Assembly (NCBI RefSeq): GCF_051401765.1
Contig: NW_027480596.1
Coordinates: 744,001 to 808,000, forward strand
From: Calliopsis andreniformis
Lineage: Eukaryota > Arthropoda > Insecta > Hymenoptera > Andrenidae
Direction of reading: 5' to 3'
DNA: 64,000 nucleotides
The notes below the pieces were generated by a model. That model saw only the letters and a list, made by a program, of their open reading frames with translations. It made no database searches and was not told the origin of the DNA. The position numbers were made by a program, and so were the translations under genes. Positions 24,701-36,239 of the stretch are shown piece after piece (within the stretch, counting starts at the first letter, position 1; each line of letters starts with the position of its first letter).

Positions 24701-26837
24701 TCCTCAATCCTCAATCCTCAATCTTCAATCCTCAATCCTCAATCCTCAATCCTCAATCCTCAATCCTCAATCCTCAATGCTCAATCCTCAACAGACAATC
24801 CTCAATCTTCAATCCTCAATCCTCAATCCTCAATTCTCAATCCTCAATCCTCAATCCTCAGTCCTCTCTCCTCAAACCTCAATCCTGAATCCTCAATCCT
24901 GAATCCTCAAGCTTCAGCCCTCAGTCCTCAACAATCAGTTGTCAATCCTCAATCCTCAATAGAATATCATCAATTCACAGTTTTCAATACTCAATACTCA
25001 ATCTGCAATCTTCAAATCTCTATCCACAAACGTCAATTCTCATCATTCAACCCTCAGCACTCAGTCCCCAATCCTGAATATTCAATTGTCAATCCTCAAT
25101 CCTCAATCCACAATCCTCAACCTTCAATCCTCAATACTCAATCTTCGATCCTCAATCCTTAATACTCAATCCTCAATTCTCAATCCTCGATCGTCAATCT
25201 TCAATCCTCAATACTCAATCTTCAATCCTCCATCCCCAATCCTCAATCCTCAATCCTCATTCTTCAATCCTCAATACCCAATCCTCAACCTTCAACCCTC
25301 AATCCTCAATCCTCAATTCTCAATCCTCAATCCTCAGTCCTCAGTCCTCAAACCTCAATCCTCAACCCTCAGCCCTCATCCTCAATCCTCAATCCTCAAT
25401 CCTCAATTCTCAATCTTCAATCCTCAATACTCAATCTTCAATCCTCAATGCTCAGTCCTCAAATTTCAATTCTGAATCCTCAATCCGGAACCCTCAATCT
25501 TCAGCCCTCAGTCTTCAACAATAGGTTGTTAATCCTCAATCCTCAATAGAATATACTCAATTCACAGCTCTCAATACTCAATACTCAGACTGCAATCTTC
25601 AAATCTCTATCCACAAACATCAATTCTCATCACTCAACCCTCAACACTCAGTCCTCAATGTTCAACCCTCAATCCACAATTCTCAATAGTCAATCCTCAA
25701 TACTGAACCTTGAATCCTCAATCCTCAATCCTCAGTCCTCAATCCTCAATCCTCACTCTTAATCTTCAATCCTCAGTACTCAATCTTCAATCCTCAATCC
25801 ACAATCCTCAATCCTCAATCCTCAATCCTCAATCTTCAATCCTCAATACTCAATCTTCAATCCACAATACTTAATCCTCAATCCTAAATCCTCAATACTC
25901 AATCTTCAATCCTCAATCCTCAATCCTCAATCCTCAATCCTCAATCTTCAATCCTCAATACTCAATCTTCAATCCTCAATCCTCAATCCTCAATCCTCAA
26001 TCCTCAATCCTCAATCCTCAATCGTCAATCTTCAATCCTCAATACTCAATCTTCAATCCTCAATCCGCTGTCATCAATACACAATCCTCATTCGTCAATC
26101 CTCAATACCCAATCCTCAATCTTCAATCCTCAATCCTCAATTCTCAATTCTCAATCCTCAATCCTCAGACCTCAGACATCAATATTCAACACTCAGTCCT
26201 CGTCCTCAATCCACAACCCTCAATCCTCAACCCTCAATCTTTCATCATCAATATTCAATCTTCAATCCTCAATCCTCGATCCTCAATCCTCAATCCTCAA
26301 TCCTCAATCTTCACTCCTCAAACCTCAATCCTCAATCCTCAATGTTCAAACCTCAATACCCAATCCTCAGTCTTCAATCCTCAATCCTCCGTCCTCAATC
26401 CTCAATCCTCAATCCTCAATCCTCAGACCTCAAACCTCAATCCTGAATCCTCAATCTTCAGCCCTCAGTCCTCAACAATCAGTGGTCCATCCTCAATCCT
26501 CAATAGAATATCATGATTTCACAGTTTTCAATACTCAATACTCAACCAGCAATCTTCAAATCTCTATCCACAAACATCAATCCTCGTCACTCAACCCTCA
26601 ACACTCAGTCCCCAATCCTCAATATTCAAGCCTCAATCCTCAATCCTCAATCCACAATCCTCAACCTCCAATCCTTAATACTCAATCTTCAATCCTCAAT
26701 CCCCAACCCTCAATCCTCAATTCGCAATCCTCAATAGTCGATCTTCAATCCTCAATACTCAGTATTCAATCCACAATCCTCAATCCTCAATCCTCAATCA
26801 TCATTCTTCAATCCTCAATACCCTATCCTCAATCTTC

Positions 26838-27311
26838 AATCCTCAATACTCAATCCTCAATACCGAATCCTCAATCTTCAATCCTCAATCCTCAATCCTC
26901 AATTCTCAATCCTCAATCCTCAGTCCTCAGACCTCAATCATAAATATTCAACCCTCAGTCCTCGCCCTCAATCCACAACCCTCAATCCTCAATCCTCAAT
27001 CCTCAATCCTCAATTTTCAATCCTCAATCCTCAATCCTCAATCCTCAATCCTCAATCCTCAATCCTCAATCTTCAATCCTCAATACTCAATCCTCAATAC
27101 CGAATTCTCAATCTTCAATCCTCAATCCTCAATCCTCAATTCTCAATCCTCAATCCTCAGTCCTCAGACCTCAATCATAAATATTCAACCCTCAGTCCTC
27201 GCCCTCAATCCACAACCCTCAATCCTCAATCCTCAATCCTCAATCCTCAATTTTCAATCCTCAATCCTCAATCCTCAATCCTCAATCCTCAATCCTCAAT
27301 CCTCAATCTTC
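26838..27311. repeat. 237-bp tandem duplication (two copies)
   Basis: Copies at about 26,838-27,074 and 27,075-27,311 share ATACCGAAT, CTCAATCATAAATATTC and the rare M2 form with TCGCCC. The spacing is 237 bp, one less than 34 heptamers, matching one 6-bp monomer per unit. The pair is preserved in the second 26.2-kb unit at about 53,038-53,511. Confidence 0.83.
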
Positions 27312-28260
27312 AATCCTCAATACTCAATCTTCAATCCTCAATCCTCAATCCTCAATACTCAATCCTCAATCCTCAATCCTCAATATTCAATCCTCAATGC
27401 TCAATATTCAATCCTCAATACTCAATACTCAATCCCCAATCCTCATTCTTCAATCCTCATTCTTCAATCCTCAATACCCAATCCTCAATCTTCGATCCTT
27501 AATCCTCAATCCTCAGTTCGCAATCCTCAATCCTCAATCCTCAGACCTCAGGCATCAACACTCAACCCTCAGTCCTCGTTCTCAATCCACAACTCTCAAT
27601 TCTCAATCCTCAATCTTCATTCATCAATATTCAACCTTCAATCCTCAATCCTCAATCCTCAATCCTCAATCCTCAATGTTCAATACTCAACAGCCAACAC
27701 TCAATCCTCGATCCTCAATCGTCAATCCTCAATCCTCAATCCTCAGTCCTCAAACCTCAATCCTGAATCCTCAATCCTGAATCCTCAATCTTCAGCCCTC
27801 AGTCCTCAACAGTCAGTGGTCCATCCTCAATCCTCAATAGAATATCATGATTTCACAGTTTTCAATACTCAATACTCAACCTGCAATCTTCAAATCTCTA
27901 TCCACAAACATCAATTCTCATCACTCAACAACTCAACACTCAGTCCCCAATCCTCAATATTCAATCCTCAATCCTCAATCCTCAATCCACAATCCTCAAC
28001 TTTCAATCCTCAATACTCAATCTTCTATCCTCAATCCCCAACCCTCAATCCTCAATTCGCAATCCTCAATAGTCGATCTTCAATCCTCAATCCTCAATAT
28101 TCAATCCTCAATCCTCAATCCTCAATCCTCAATCGTCATTCTTCAATCCTCAATACCCTATCCTCAATTTTAATCCTCAATCCTCAACCCCCAATACCCA
28201 ATCCTCAATCTTCAATCCTCAATCCTCAATCCTCAATTCTCAATCCTCAATCCTCAATCC

Positions 28261-28322
28261 TCAGACCTCAAACATAAATATTCAACCCTCAGTCCTCGTC
28301 CTCAATCCACAACCCTCAATCC
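28261..28322. repeat. M2 module (representative copy)
   Basis: Nine monomers, 62 bp, read TCAGACC, TCAAACA, TAAATAT, TCAACCC, TCAGTCC, TCGTCC, TCAATCC, ACAACCC, TCAATCC. All are 7 bp except TCGTCC at 28,296-28,301, which is 6 bp. The same 6-bp monomer, or TCGTTC, TCGCCC or TCGTCG, sits at the same place in nearly every M2 copy in the window. Examples are near 101, 1120, 2330, 2818, 6478, 9128, 14745, 17471, 20220, 26960, 33253, 34494, 41458 and 45178. An upstream lead of about 12 heptamers beginning CATTCTT is usually attached, giving about 146 bp in all. Function unknown. Confidence 0.85.
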
Positions 28323-28744
28323 TCAATCCTCAATCCTCAATCCTCAATCTTCATTCCTCAATCCTCAATCCTCAATCCTCAATCCTCAATCCTCAATCCT
28401 CGATCTTCAATCCTCAATACTCAATCTTGAATCCTCAATCCTCAATCCTCAATCCTCAATATTCAATCCTCAATACTCAATATTCAATCCTCAATCCTCA
28501 ATACTCAATCCCCAATCCTCATTCTTCAACCCTCATTCTTCAATCCTCAATACCCAATCCTCAATCTTCAATCCTCAATCCTCAATCCTCAGTTCGCAAT
28601 CCTCAATCCTCAATCCTCAGACCTCAGGCATCAACACTCAACCCTCAGTCCTCGTTCTCAATCCACAACCCTCAATCCTCAATCCTCAATCTTCATTCAT
28701 CAATATTCAACCTTCAATCCTCAATCCTCAATCCTCAATCCTCA

Positions 28745-30870
28745 ATCCTCAATGTTCAATACTCAACAGCCAATCATCAATCTTCAATCCTCAATCCTCA
28801 ATCCTCAATTCTCAATCCTCAATCCTCAATCCTCAGTCCTCTCTCCTCAAACCTCAATCCTGAATCCTCAATCCTGAATCCTCAAGCTTCAGCCCTCAGT
28901 CCTCAACAACCAGTTGTCAATCCTCAATCCTCAATAGAATATCATCAATTCACAGTTTTCAATACTCAATACTCAATCTGCAATCTTCAAATCTCTATCC
29001 ACAAACGTCAATCCTCATCATTCAACCCTCAACACTCAGTCCCCAATCCTGAATATTCAATTGTCAATCCTCAATCCTCAATCCACAATCCTCAACCTTC
29101 AATCCTCAATACTCAATCTTCAGTCCTCAGTCCTCAATACTCAATCCTCAATTCTCAATCCTCGATCGTCAATCTTCAATCCTCAATACTCAATCTTCAA
29201 TCCTCAATGCTCAGTCCTCAATCCTCAATCCTCATTCTTCAATCCTCAATACCCAATCCTCAACCTTCAACCCTCAATCCTCAATCCTCAATTCTCAATC
29301 CTCAATCCTCAGTCCTCAGACCTCAAACCTCAATCCTCAACCCACAGCCCTCATCCTCAATCCTCAATCCTCAATCCTCAATTCTCAATCTTCAATCCTC
29401 AATACTCAATCTTCAATCCTCAATGCTCAGTCCTCAAATTCCAATTCTGAATCCTCAATCCGGAACCCTCAATCTTCAGCCCTCAGTCTTCAACAATCGG
29501 TTGTCAATCCTCAATCCTCAATAGAATATACTCAATTCACAGTTTTCAATACTCAATACTCAATCTGCAATCTTCAAATCTCTATCCACAAACATCAATT
29601 CTCATCACTCAACCCTCAACACTCAGTCCTCAATGTTCAACCCTCAATCCTCAGTACTCAATCTTCAATCCTCAATCCTCAATCTTCAATCCTCAATACT
29701 CAATCTTCAATCACCAATCCTCAATACTCAATCTTCAATCCTCAATCCGCTGTCCTCAATCCTCAATCCTCATTCGTCATTCCTCAATACCCAATCCTCA
29801 ATCTTCAATCCTCAATCCTCAATTCTCAATCTTCAATCCTCAATACTGAACCTTCAATCCTCAATCCTCCATCCTCAGTCCTCAATCCTCAATCCTGAAT
29901 ATTAATCTTCAATCCTTAGTACTCAATCTTAATCTTCTATCCTCATTACTCAACCTTCAATCCTCAATCCTCAATCCTCAATCCTCAATCCTCAATCTTC
30001 AATCCTCAATCCTCAATTCTCAATTCTCAATCCTCAATCCACAGACCTCAGACATCAATATTCAACACTCAGTCCTCGTCCTCAATCCACAACTCTCAAT
30101 CCTCAACCCTCAATCTTTAATCATCAATATTCAATCTTCAATCCTCAATCCTCGATCCTCAATCCTCAATCCTCAATCCTCAATCTTCACTCCTCAAACC
30201 TCAATCCTCAATCCTCAATGTTCAAACCTCAATACCCAATCCTCAGTCTTCAATCCTCAATCCTCCGTCCTCAATTCTCAATCCTCAATCCACAATCCTC
30301 AGACATCAAACCTCAATCCTGAATCCTCAATCCTGAATCCTCAATCTTCAGCCCTCAGTCCTCAACACTCAGTGGTCCATCCTCAATCCTCAATAGAATA
30401 TCATGATTTCACAGTTTTCAATACGCAATACTCAACCTGCAATCTTCAAATCTCTATCCACAAACATCAATTCTCGTCACACAACCCTCAACACTCAGTC
30501 CCCAATTCTCAGTATTCAAGCCTCAATCCTCAATCCTCAATCCACAACCCTCAACCTTCAATCCTCAATACTCAATCTTCAATCCTCAATCCCCAACCCT
30601 CAATCCACAATTCACAATCCTCAATAGTCGATCTTCAATCCTCAATACCCAATATTCAATCCTCAATCCTCAATCCTCAATCCTCAATCATCATTCTTCA
30701 ATCCTCAATACCCTATCCTCAATCTTCAATCCTCAATCCTCAATCCTCAATACCCAATCCTCAATCTTCAATCCTCAATCCTCAATCCTCAATTCTCAAT
30801 CCTCAATCCTCAGTCCTCATACCTCAATCATAAATATTCAACCCTCAGTCCTCGTCCTCAATCCACAACC
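28745..30870. repeat. 3.9-kb tandem duplication, second copy (partial)
   Basis: Counterpart of 24,770-26,980. The change in spacing from 3,975 to 3,890 bp shows a net loss of 85 bp between about 29,640 and 30,300. The two copies differ most there, and this copy has TAATCT 6-bp monomers near 29,900-29,935. It ends near 30,870, where the sequence passes into an AAGCTT-containing M1 lead-in. Confidence 0.72.
29490..29629. repeat. M1 module (representative copy)
   Basis: At first this block looks like foreign sequence, but it divides into 20 consecutive heptamers (140 bp) in the array register. In order: TCAACAA, TCGGTTG, TCAATCC (twice), TCAATAG, AATATAC, TCAATTC, ACAGTTT, TCAATAC (twice), TCAATCT, GCAATCT, TCAAATC, TCTATCC, ACAAACA, TCAATTC, TCATCAC, TCAACCC, TCAACAC, TCAGTCC. 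I count at least 84 copies in the window, all in the same orientation. The block is strikingly uniform for sequence so far from the consensus. Function unknown. It may be an old monomer group fixed by amplification or a protein-binding block. Confidence 0.85.
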
Positions 30871-31309
30871 CTCAAGCTTCAGCCCTCAGTCCTCAACAAT
30901 CAGTTGTCTATCCTCAATCCTCAATAGAATATCACCAATTTACAGTTTTCAATACTCAATACTCAATCTGCAATCTTCAAATCTCTATCCACAAACATCA
31001 ATCCTCATCATTCAACCCTCAACACTCAGTCACCAATCCTCAATATTCAATCCTCAATCCTCAATCCTCAATACCCAATTCTCAATCTTCAATCCTCAAT
31101 CCTCAATCCTCAATTCTCTATCCTCAATCCTCAATCCTCAGACCTCAATCATAAATATTCAACCCTCAGTCCTCGTCCTCAATCCACAACCCTCAACCCT
31201 CAATCCTGAATACTCAATCCCCAATCCTCATTCTTCAATCCTCATTCTTCAATCCTCAATACCCAATCCTCAATCTTCAATCCTCAATCCCCAATCCTCT
31301 GTTCGCAAT

Positions 31310-33180
31310 CCTCAATCCTCAATCCTCAGACCTCAGGCGTCAACACTCAACCCTCAGTCCTCGCTCTCAATCCACAACCCTCAATCCTCAATCCCCAATC
31401 TTCATTCATCAATATTCAACCTTCAATCCTCAATCCTCAATCCTCAATCCTCAATCCTCAATGTTCAATCCTCAACAGCCAATCCTCAATCTTCAATCCT
31501 CGATCCTCAATCCTCAATTCTCAATCCTCAATCCTCAATCCTCAGTCCTCTCTCCTCAAACCTCAATCCTGAATCCTCAATCCTGAATCCTCAAGCTTCA
31601 GCCCTCAGTCCTCAAGAATCAGTTGTCAATCCTCACTCCTCAATAGAATATCATCAATTCACAGTTTTCAATACTCAATACTCAATCTGCAATCTTCAAA
31701 TCTCTATCCAGAAACATAAATTCTCATCACTCAAACCTCAACACTCAGTATTCAATGATCAATCCTCATCCTCAATTCTGAATCTTCAATCCTCAATCCT
31801 CATTCTTCAATCCTCAATATCCAATCCTCAATCTTCAACCCTCAATCCTCAATCCTCAATTCTCAATCCTCAATCCTCAGACCTCAGTCCTCAAACCTCA
31901 ATCCTCAACCCTCAGCCCTCATCCTCAATCCTCAATCCTCAATCCTCAATTCTCAATCCTCAATCCTCTGTCCTTAGTCCTCAAACCTTAATCCTCAACC
32001 CTCAGCCCTCATACTCAATCCTCAATCCTCAATCCTCAGTCCTCAAACCTCAGTTCTGAATCCTCAATCCTGAATCCTCAATCTTCAGCCCTCAGTCCTC
32101 AACATTCAGTTGTCAATCCTCAATCCTCAATAGAATATCCTCAATTCACAGTTTTCAATACTCAATACTCAATCTGCAATCTTCAAATCTCTATCCACAA
32201 ACATCAATTCTCGTCACTCAACCCTCAACACTCAGTCCCCAATTCTCAATATTCAAGCCTCAATCCTCAATCCTCAATCCACAATCCTCAACCTTCAATC
32301 CTCAATACTCAATCTTCAATCCTCAATCCCCAACCCTCAATCCACAATTCGCAATCCTCAATAGTCGATCTTCAATCCTCAATACTCAATATTCAATCCT
32401 CAATCCTCAATCCTCAATCCTCAATCATCATTCTTCAATCCTCAATACCCTATCCTCAATCTTCAATCCTCAATCCTCAATCCTCAATACCCAATCCTCA
32501 ATCTTCAATCCTCAATCCTCAATCCTCAATTCTCAATCCTCAATCCTCAGTCCTCATACCTCAATCATATATATTCAACCCTCAGACCTCGTCCTCAATC
32601 CACAACCCTCAAGCTTCAGCCCTCAGTCCTCAACAATCAGTTGTCTATCCTCAATCCTCAATAGAATATCACCAATTTACAGTTTTCAATACTCAATACT
32701 CAATCTGCAATCTTCAAATCTCTATCCACAAACATCAATTCTCATCATTCAACCCTCAAGACTCAGTCCCCAATCCTCAATATTCAATCCTCAATCCTCA
32801 ATCCTCAATCCACAATCCTCAACCTTCAATCCTCAATACTCAATCTTCAATCCTCAATCCTCAATACTCAATCCTCAATGCTCAATCCTCGATCGTCAAT
32901 CTTCAATCCCCAATACTCAATCTTCAATCCTCAATCCTCAATCCCCAATCCTCAATCCTCAGTACTCAAACTTCAATCCTCAATCCTCAATCGTCAATCC
33001 TCAATCCTCAATCTTCAATCCTCAATAGTCGATCTTCAATCCTCAATACTCAATATTCAATCCTCAATCCTCAATCCTCAATCCTCAATCATCATTCTTC
33101 AATCCTCAATACCCTATCCTCAATCTTCAATCCTCAATCCTCAATCCTCAATACCCAATTCTCAATCTTCAATCATCAAT
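31310..33180. repeat. Segment duplicated 11.26 kb away, left copy
   Basis: Matches about 42,563-44,440 in the same orientation at spacings of 11,253 and then 11,260 bp (anchors 31581/42841, 32041/43301, 32878/44138). Shared rare variants include CAAGAATCAGTTG, CTCACTCCTCAATAG and TTCAATGATCAATCC. It spans M1 cores 31646, 32133 and 32664. Confidence 0.82.
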
Positions 33181-36100
33181 CCTCAATCCTCAATTCTCAA
33201 TCCTCAATCCTCAATCCTCAGACCTCAATCATAAATATTCAACCCTCAGTCCTCGTCCTCAATCCACAACCCTCAATCCTCAATCCTCAATACTCAATCC
33301 CCAATCCTCATTCTTCAATCCTCATTCTTCAATCCTCAATACCCAATCCTCAATCTTCAATCCTCAATCCTCAATCCTCAATGCTCAATCTTCAATCCTC
33401 AATACTCAACCTTCAGTCCTCAATCCTCAGTCATCAAACCTCAATCCTGAATCCTCAATCCTGAATCCTCAACCTTCAGCCCTCAGTACTCAACAGTCAG
33501 TGGTCTATCCTCAATCCTCAATAGAATATCATGATTTCACAGTTTTCAATACTCAATAGTCAATCTGCAATCTTCAGATCTCTATCCACAAACACCAATT
33601 CTCATCACTCAACCCTCAACACTCAATACTCAATGTTCAATCCTCAATCCTCAATTCTCAACCTTCAGTCCTCAATACTGGATCTTCAATCCTCAACCCT
33701 CAGTCCTCAATCCTCAATCCTCAATACTCAATCTTCAATCCTCAGTCCCCAATCCTCAATCTTCAATCCTCAATCCTCAATCCTCAATCCTCAATCCTCA
33801 ACATTCAATCCTCAATACTCAATGTTCAATCCTCAATGCTTAATACTCAATCCCCAATCCTCATTCTTCAATCCTCATTCTTCAATCCTCAATCCTCAAT
33901 CCTCAATCATCATTCTTCAATCCTCAATACCCTAGCCTCAATCTTCAATCCTCAATCCTCAATCCTCAATACCCAATCCTCAATCTTGAATCCTCAATCC
34001 TCAATCCTCAATCCTCAACCCTCAATCCTCAATCCTCAATCCTCAATCTTCAAGCCTCAATACTCAATCTTCAATCCTCAATCCTCAATCCTCAATCCTC
34101 AATCCTCAATCCTCAATCCTCAATATTCAATCCTCAATACTCAATATTCAATCCTCAATGCTCAATACTCAATCCCCAATCCTCATTCTTCAATCCTCAT
34201 TCTTCAATCTTCAATCCTCAATCCCCAACCCCCCATCCTCAATTCGCAATCCTCAATAGTCGATCTTCAATCCACAATACTCAATATTCAATCCTCAATC
34301 CTCAATCCTCAATTCTCAATCATCATTCTTCAATCCTCAATAACCTTTCCTCAATCTTCAATCCTCAATCCTCAATCCTCAATACCCAATCCTCAATCTT
34401 CAACCCTCAATCCTCAATCCTCAATCCTCAATTCTCAACCCTCAATCCTCAATCCTCAGACCTCAAACATAAATATTCAACCCTCAGTCCTCGTCCTCAA
34501 TCCACAACCCTCAATCCTCAATCCTCAATCCTCAGTCCTCAATCTTCAATCCTCAATCCTCAATACTCAATCCTCAATCCTCAATCCTCGATCCTCAATC
34601 CTCAATCCTCAATCGTCAATCTTCAATCCTCAATACTCAATCTTCAATCCTCAATCCTCTGTCCTGAATCCTCAATCCTCAATACTCAATCTTCAATCCT
34701 CAATGCTCAGTCCTCAAATATCAATTCTGAATCCTCAATCCGGAAACCTCAATCTTCAGCCCTCAGTCCTCAACAATCAGTTGTGAATCCTCAGTCCTCA
34801 ATAGAATACACTCAATTCACAGTTTTCAATACTCAATACTCAGTCTGCAATCTTCAAATCTCTATCCACAAACATCAATTCTCATCGCTCAACCCTCAAC
34901 TCTCAGTCCTCAATGTTCAATCCTCAATCCTCAATTCTCAATCCTCAATCCTCAATGCTCAATCTTCAATCCTCAATACTCAATCATCAGGCCTCAATCC
35001 TCAGTCGTCAAACCTCAATCCTGAATCATCAATCCTGAATCCTCAATCTTCAGCTCTCAGTCCTCAACAATCAGTGGTCAATCCTCAATCCTCAATAGAA
35101 TATCATGAATTCACAGTTTTCAATACTCAATACTCAACCTGCAATTTTCAAATCTCTATCCACAAACATCAATTCTCATCACTCAACCCTCAACACTCAG
35201 TCCCCAATCCTCAATATTCAAGCCTCAATCCTCAATCCTCAATCCACAATCCTCAACCTTCAATCCTCAATACTCAATCTTCAATCCTCAATCCTCATTC
35301 CTCAATCCTCAGTTCGCAACCCTCAATAGTCAATCTTCAATCCTCAATACTCAATATTCAATACTCAATCCTCAATCCTCAATCCTCAATCCTCATTCTT
35401 CGATCCTCTATACCCAATCCTCAATCTTCAATCCTCAATCCTCAATCCTCAATACCCAATCCTCAATCTTCAACCCTCAATCCTCAATCCTCAATCCTCA
35501 ATTCTCAACCCTCAAGCCTCAATCCTCAGACCTCAAACATAAATATTCAACCCTCAGTCCTCGTCCTCAATGCACAACCCTCAATCCTCAATCCTCAATC
35601 CTCAATCCTCAATTTTCAATCCTCAATCCTCAATACTCAATCCTCAATCCTCAATCCTCAATCCTCAATCTTCAATCCTCAATACTCAATCCTCAATCCT
35701 CAACCTTAATCTTCAATCCTCAGTACTCAGTCTTCAATGCTCAATCCTCAATCCTCAATCCTCATTCCTCAATCTTCAATCCTCAATACTCCAACTTCAA
35801 TCCTCAATCCTCAATCCTCAATCCTCAATCCTCAATCCTCAATCCTGAATCCTCAATCGTCAATCTTCAATCCTCAATACTCAATCTTCAATCCTCAATC
35901 CTCTGTCCTCAATCCTCAATCCTCAATACTCAATCTTCAATCCTCAACGCTCAGTCCTCAAATATCAATTCTGAATCCTCAATCCGGAAACCTCAACCTT
36001 CAGCCCTCAGTCCTCAACAATCAGTTGTCAATCCTCAATCCTCAATAGAATACACTCAATTCACAGTTTTCAATACTCAAAACTCAATCTGCAATCTTCA

Positions 36101-36239
36101 AATCTCTATCCACAAACATCAATCCTCATCGCTCAACCCTCAACACTCAGTCCTCAATGTTCAATCCTCAATCTTCAATTCTCAATCCTCAATCCTCAAT
36201 GCTCAATCTTCAATCCTCAATACTCAATCTTCAGTCCTC
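32031..36239. repeat. 4.2-kb tandem duplication, first unit
   Basis: From 32,031 (CTCAGTCCTCAAACCTC) the sequence recurs from 36,240 at a spacing of 4,209 bp (M1 cores 32133/36342 and 32664/36873; anchor 32878/37087). I count five 6-bp monomers between counterpart positions, near 32,591, 33,253, 34,494, 35,563 and 35,706. The spacing is exactly five less than a multiple of 7. Confidence 0.85.
34250..36239. repeat. 2-kb segment duplicated 5.89 kb away, left copy
   Basis: Matches about 40,136-42,133 in the same orientation at 5,886 and then 5,893 bp (anchors 34341/40227, 34804/40690, 35098/40984, 36048/41934). The rare TAACCTTTCC variant is shared. It spans M1 cores 34804, 35098 and 36048. Confidence 0.84.

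Larger units (their letters stand above)
24770..28744. repeat. 3.9-kb tandem duplication, first copy
   Basis: Matches the following segment head to tail at spacings of 3,975 bp (M1 cores 24962/28937 and 25549/29524) and then 3,890 bp (26506/30396). Shared rare variants include ATTCAATTGTCAATCC, CAATCCGCTGTC and CATCAATATTCAACACTC. Only the parts up to about 26,980 have a counterpart. The left edge is approximate. Between them lie M2 modules near 26,167, 26,926, 27,163, 27,541 and 28,261. Confidence 0.75.
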
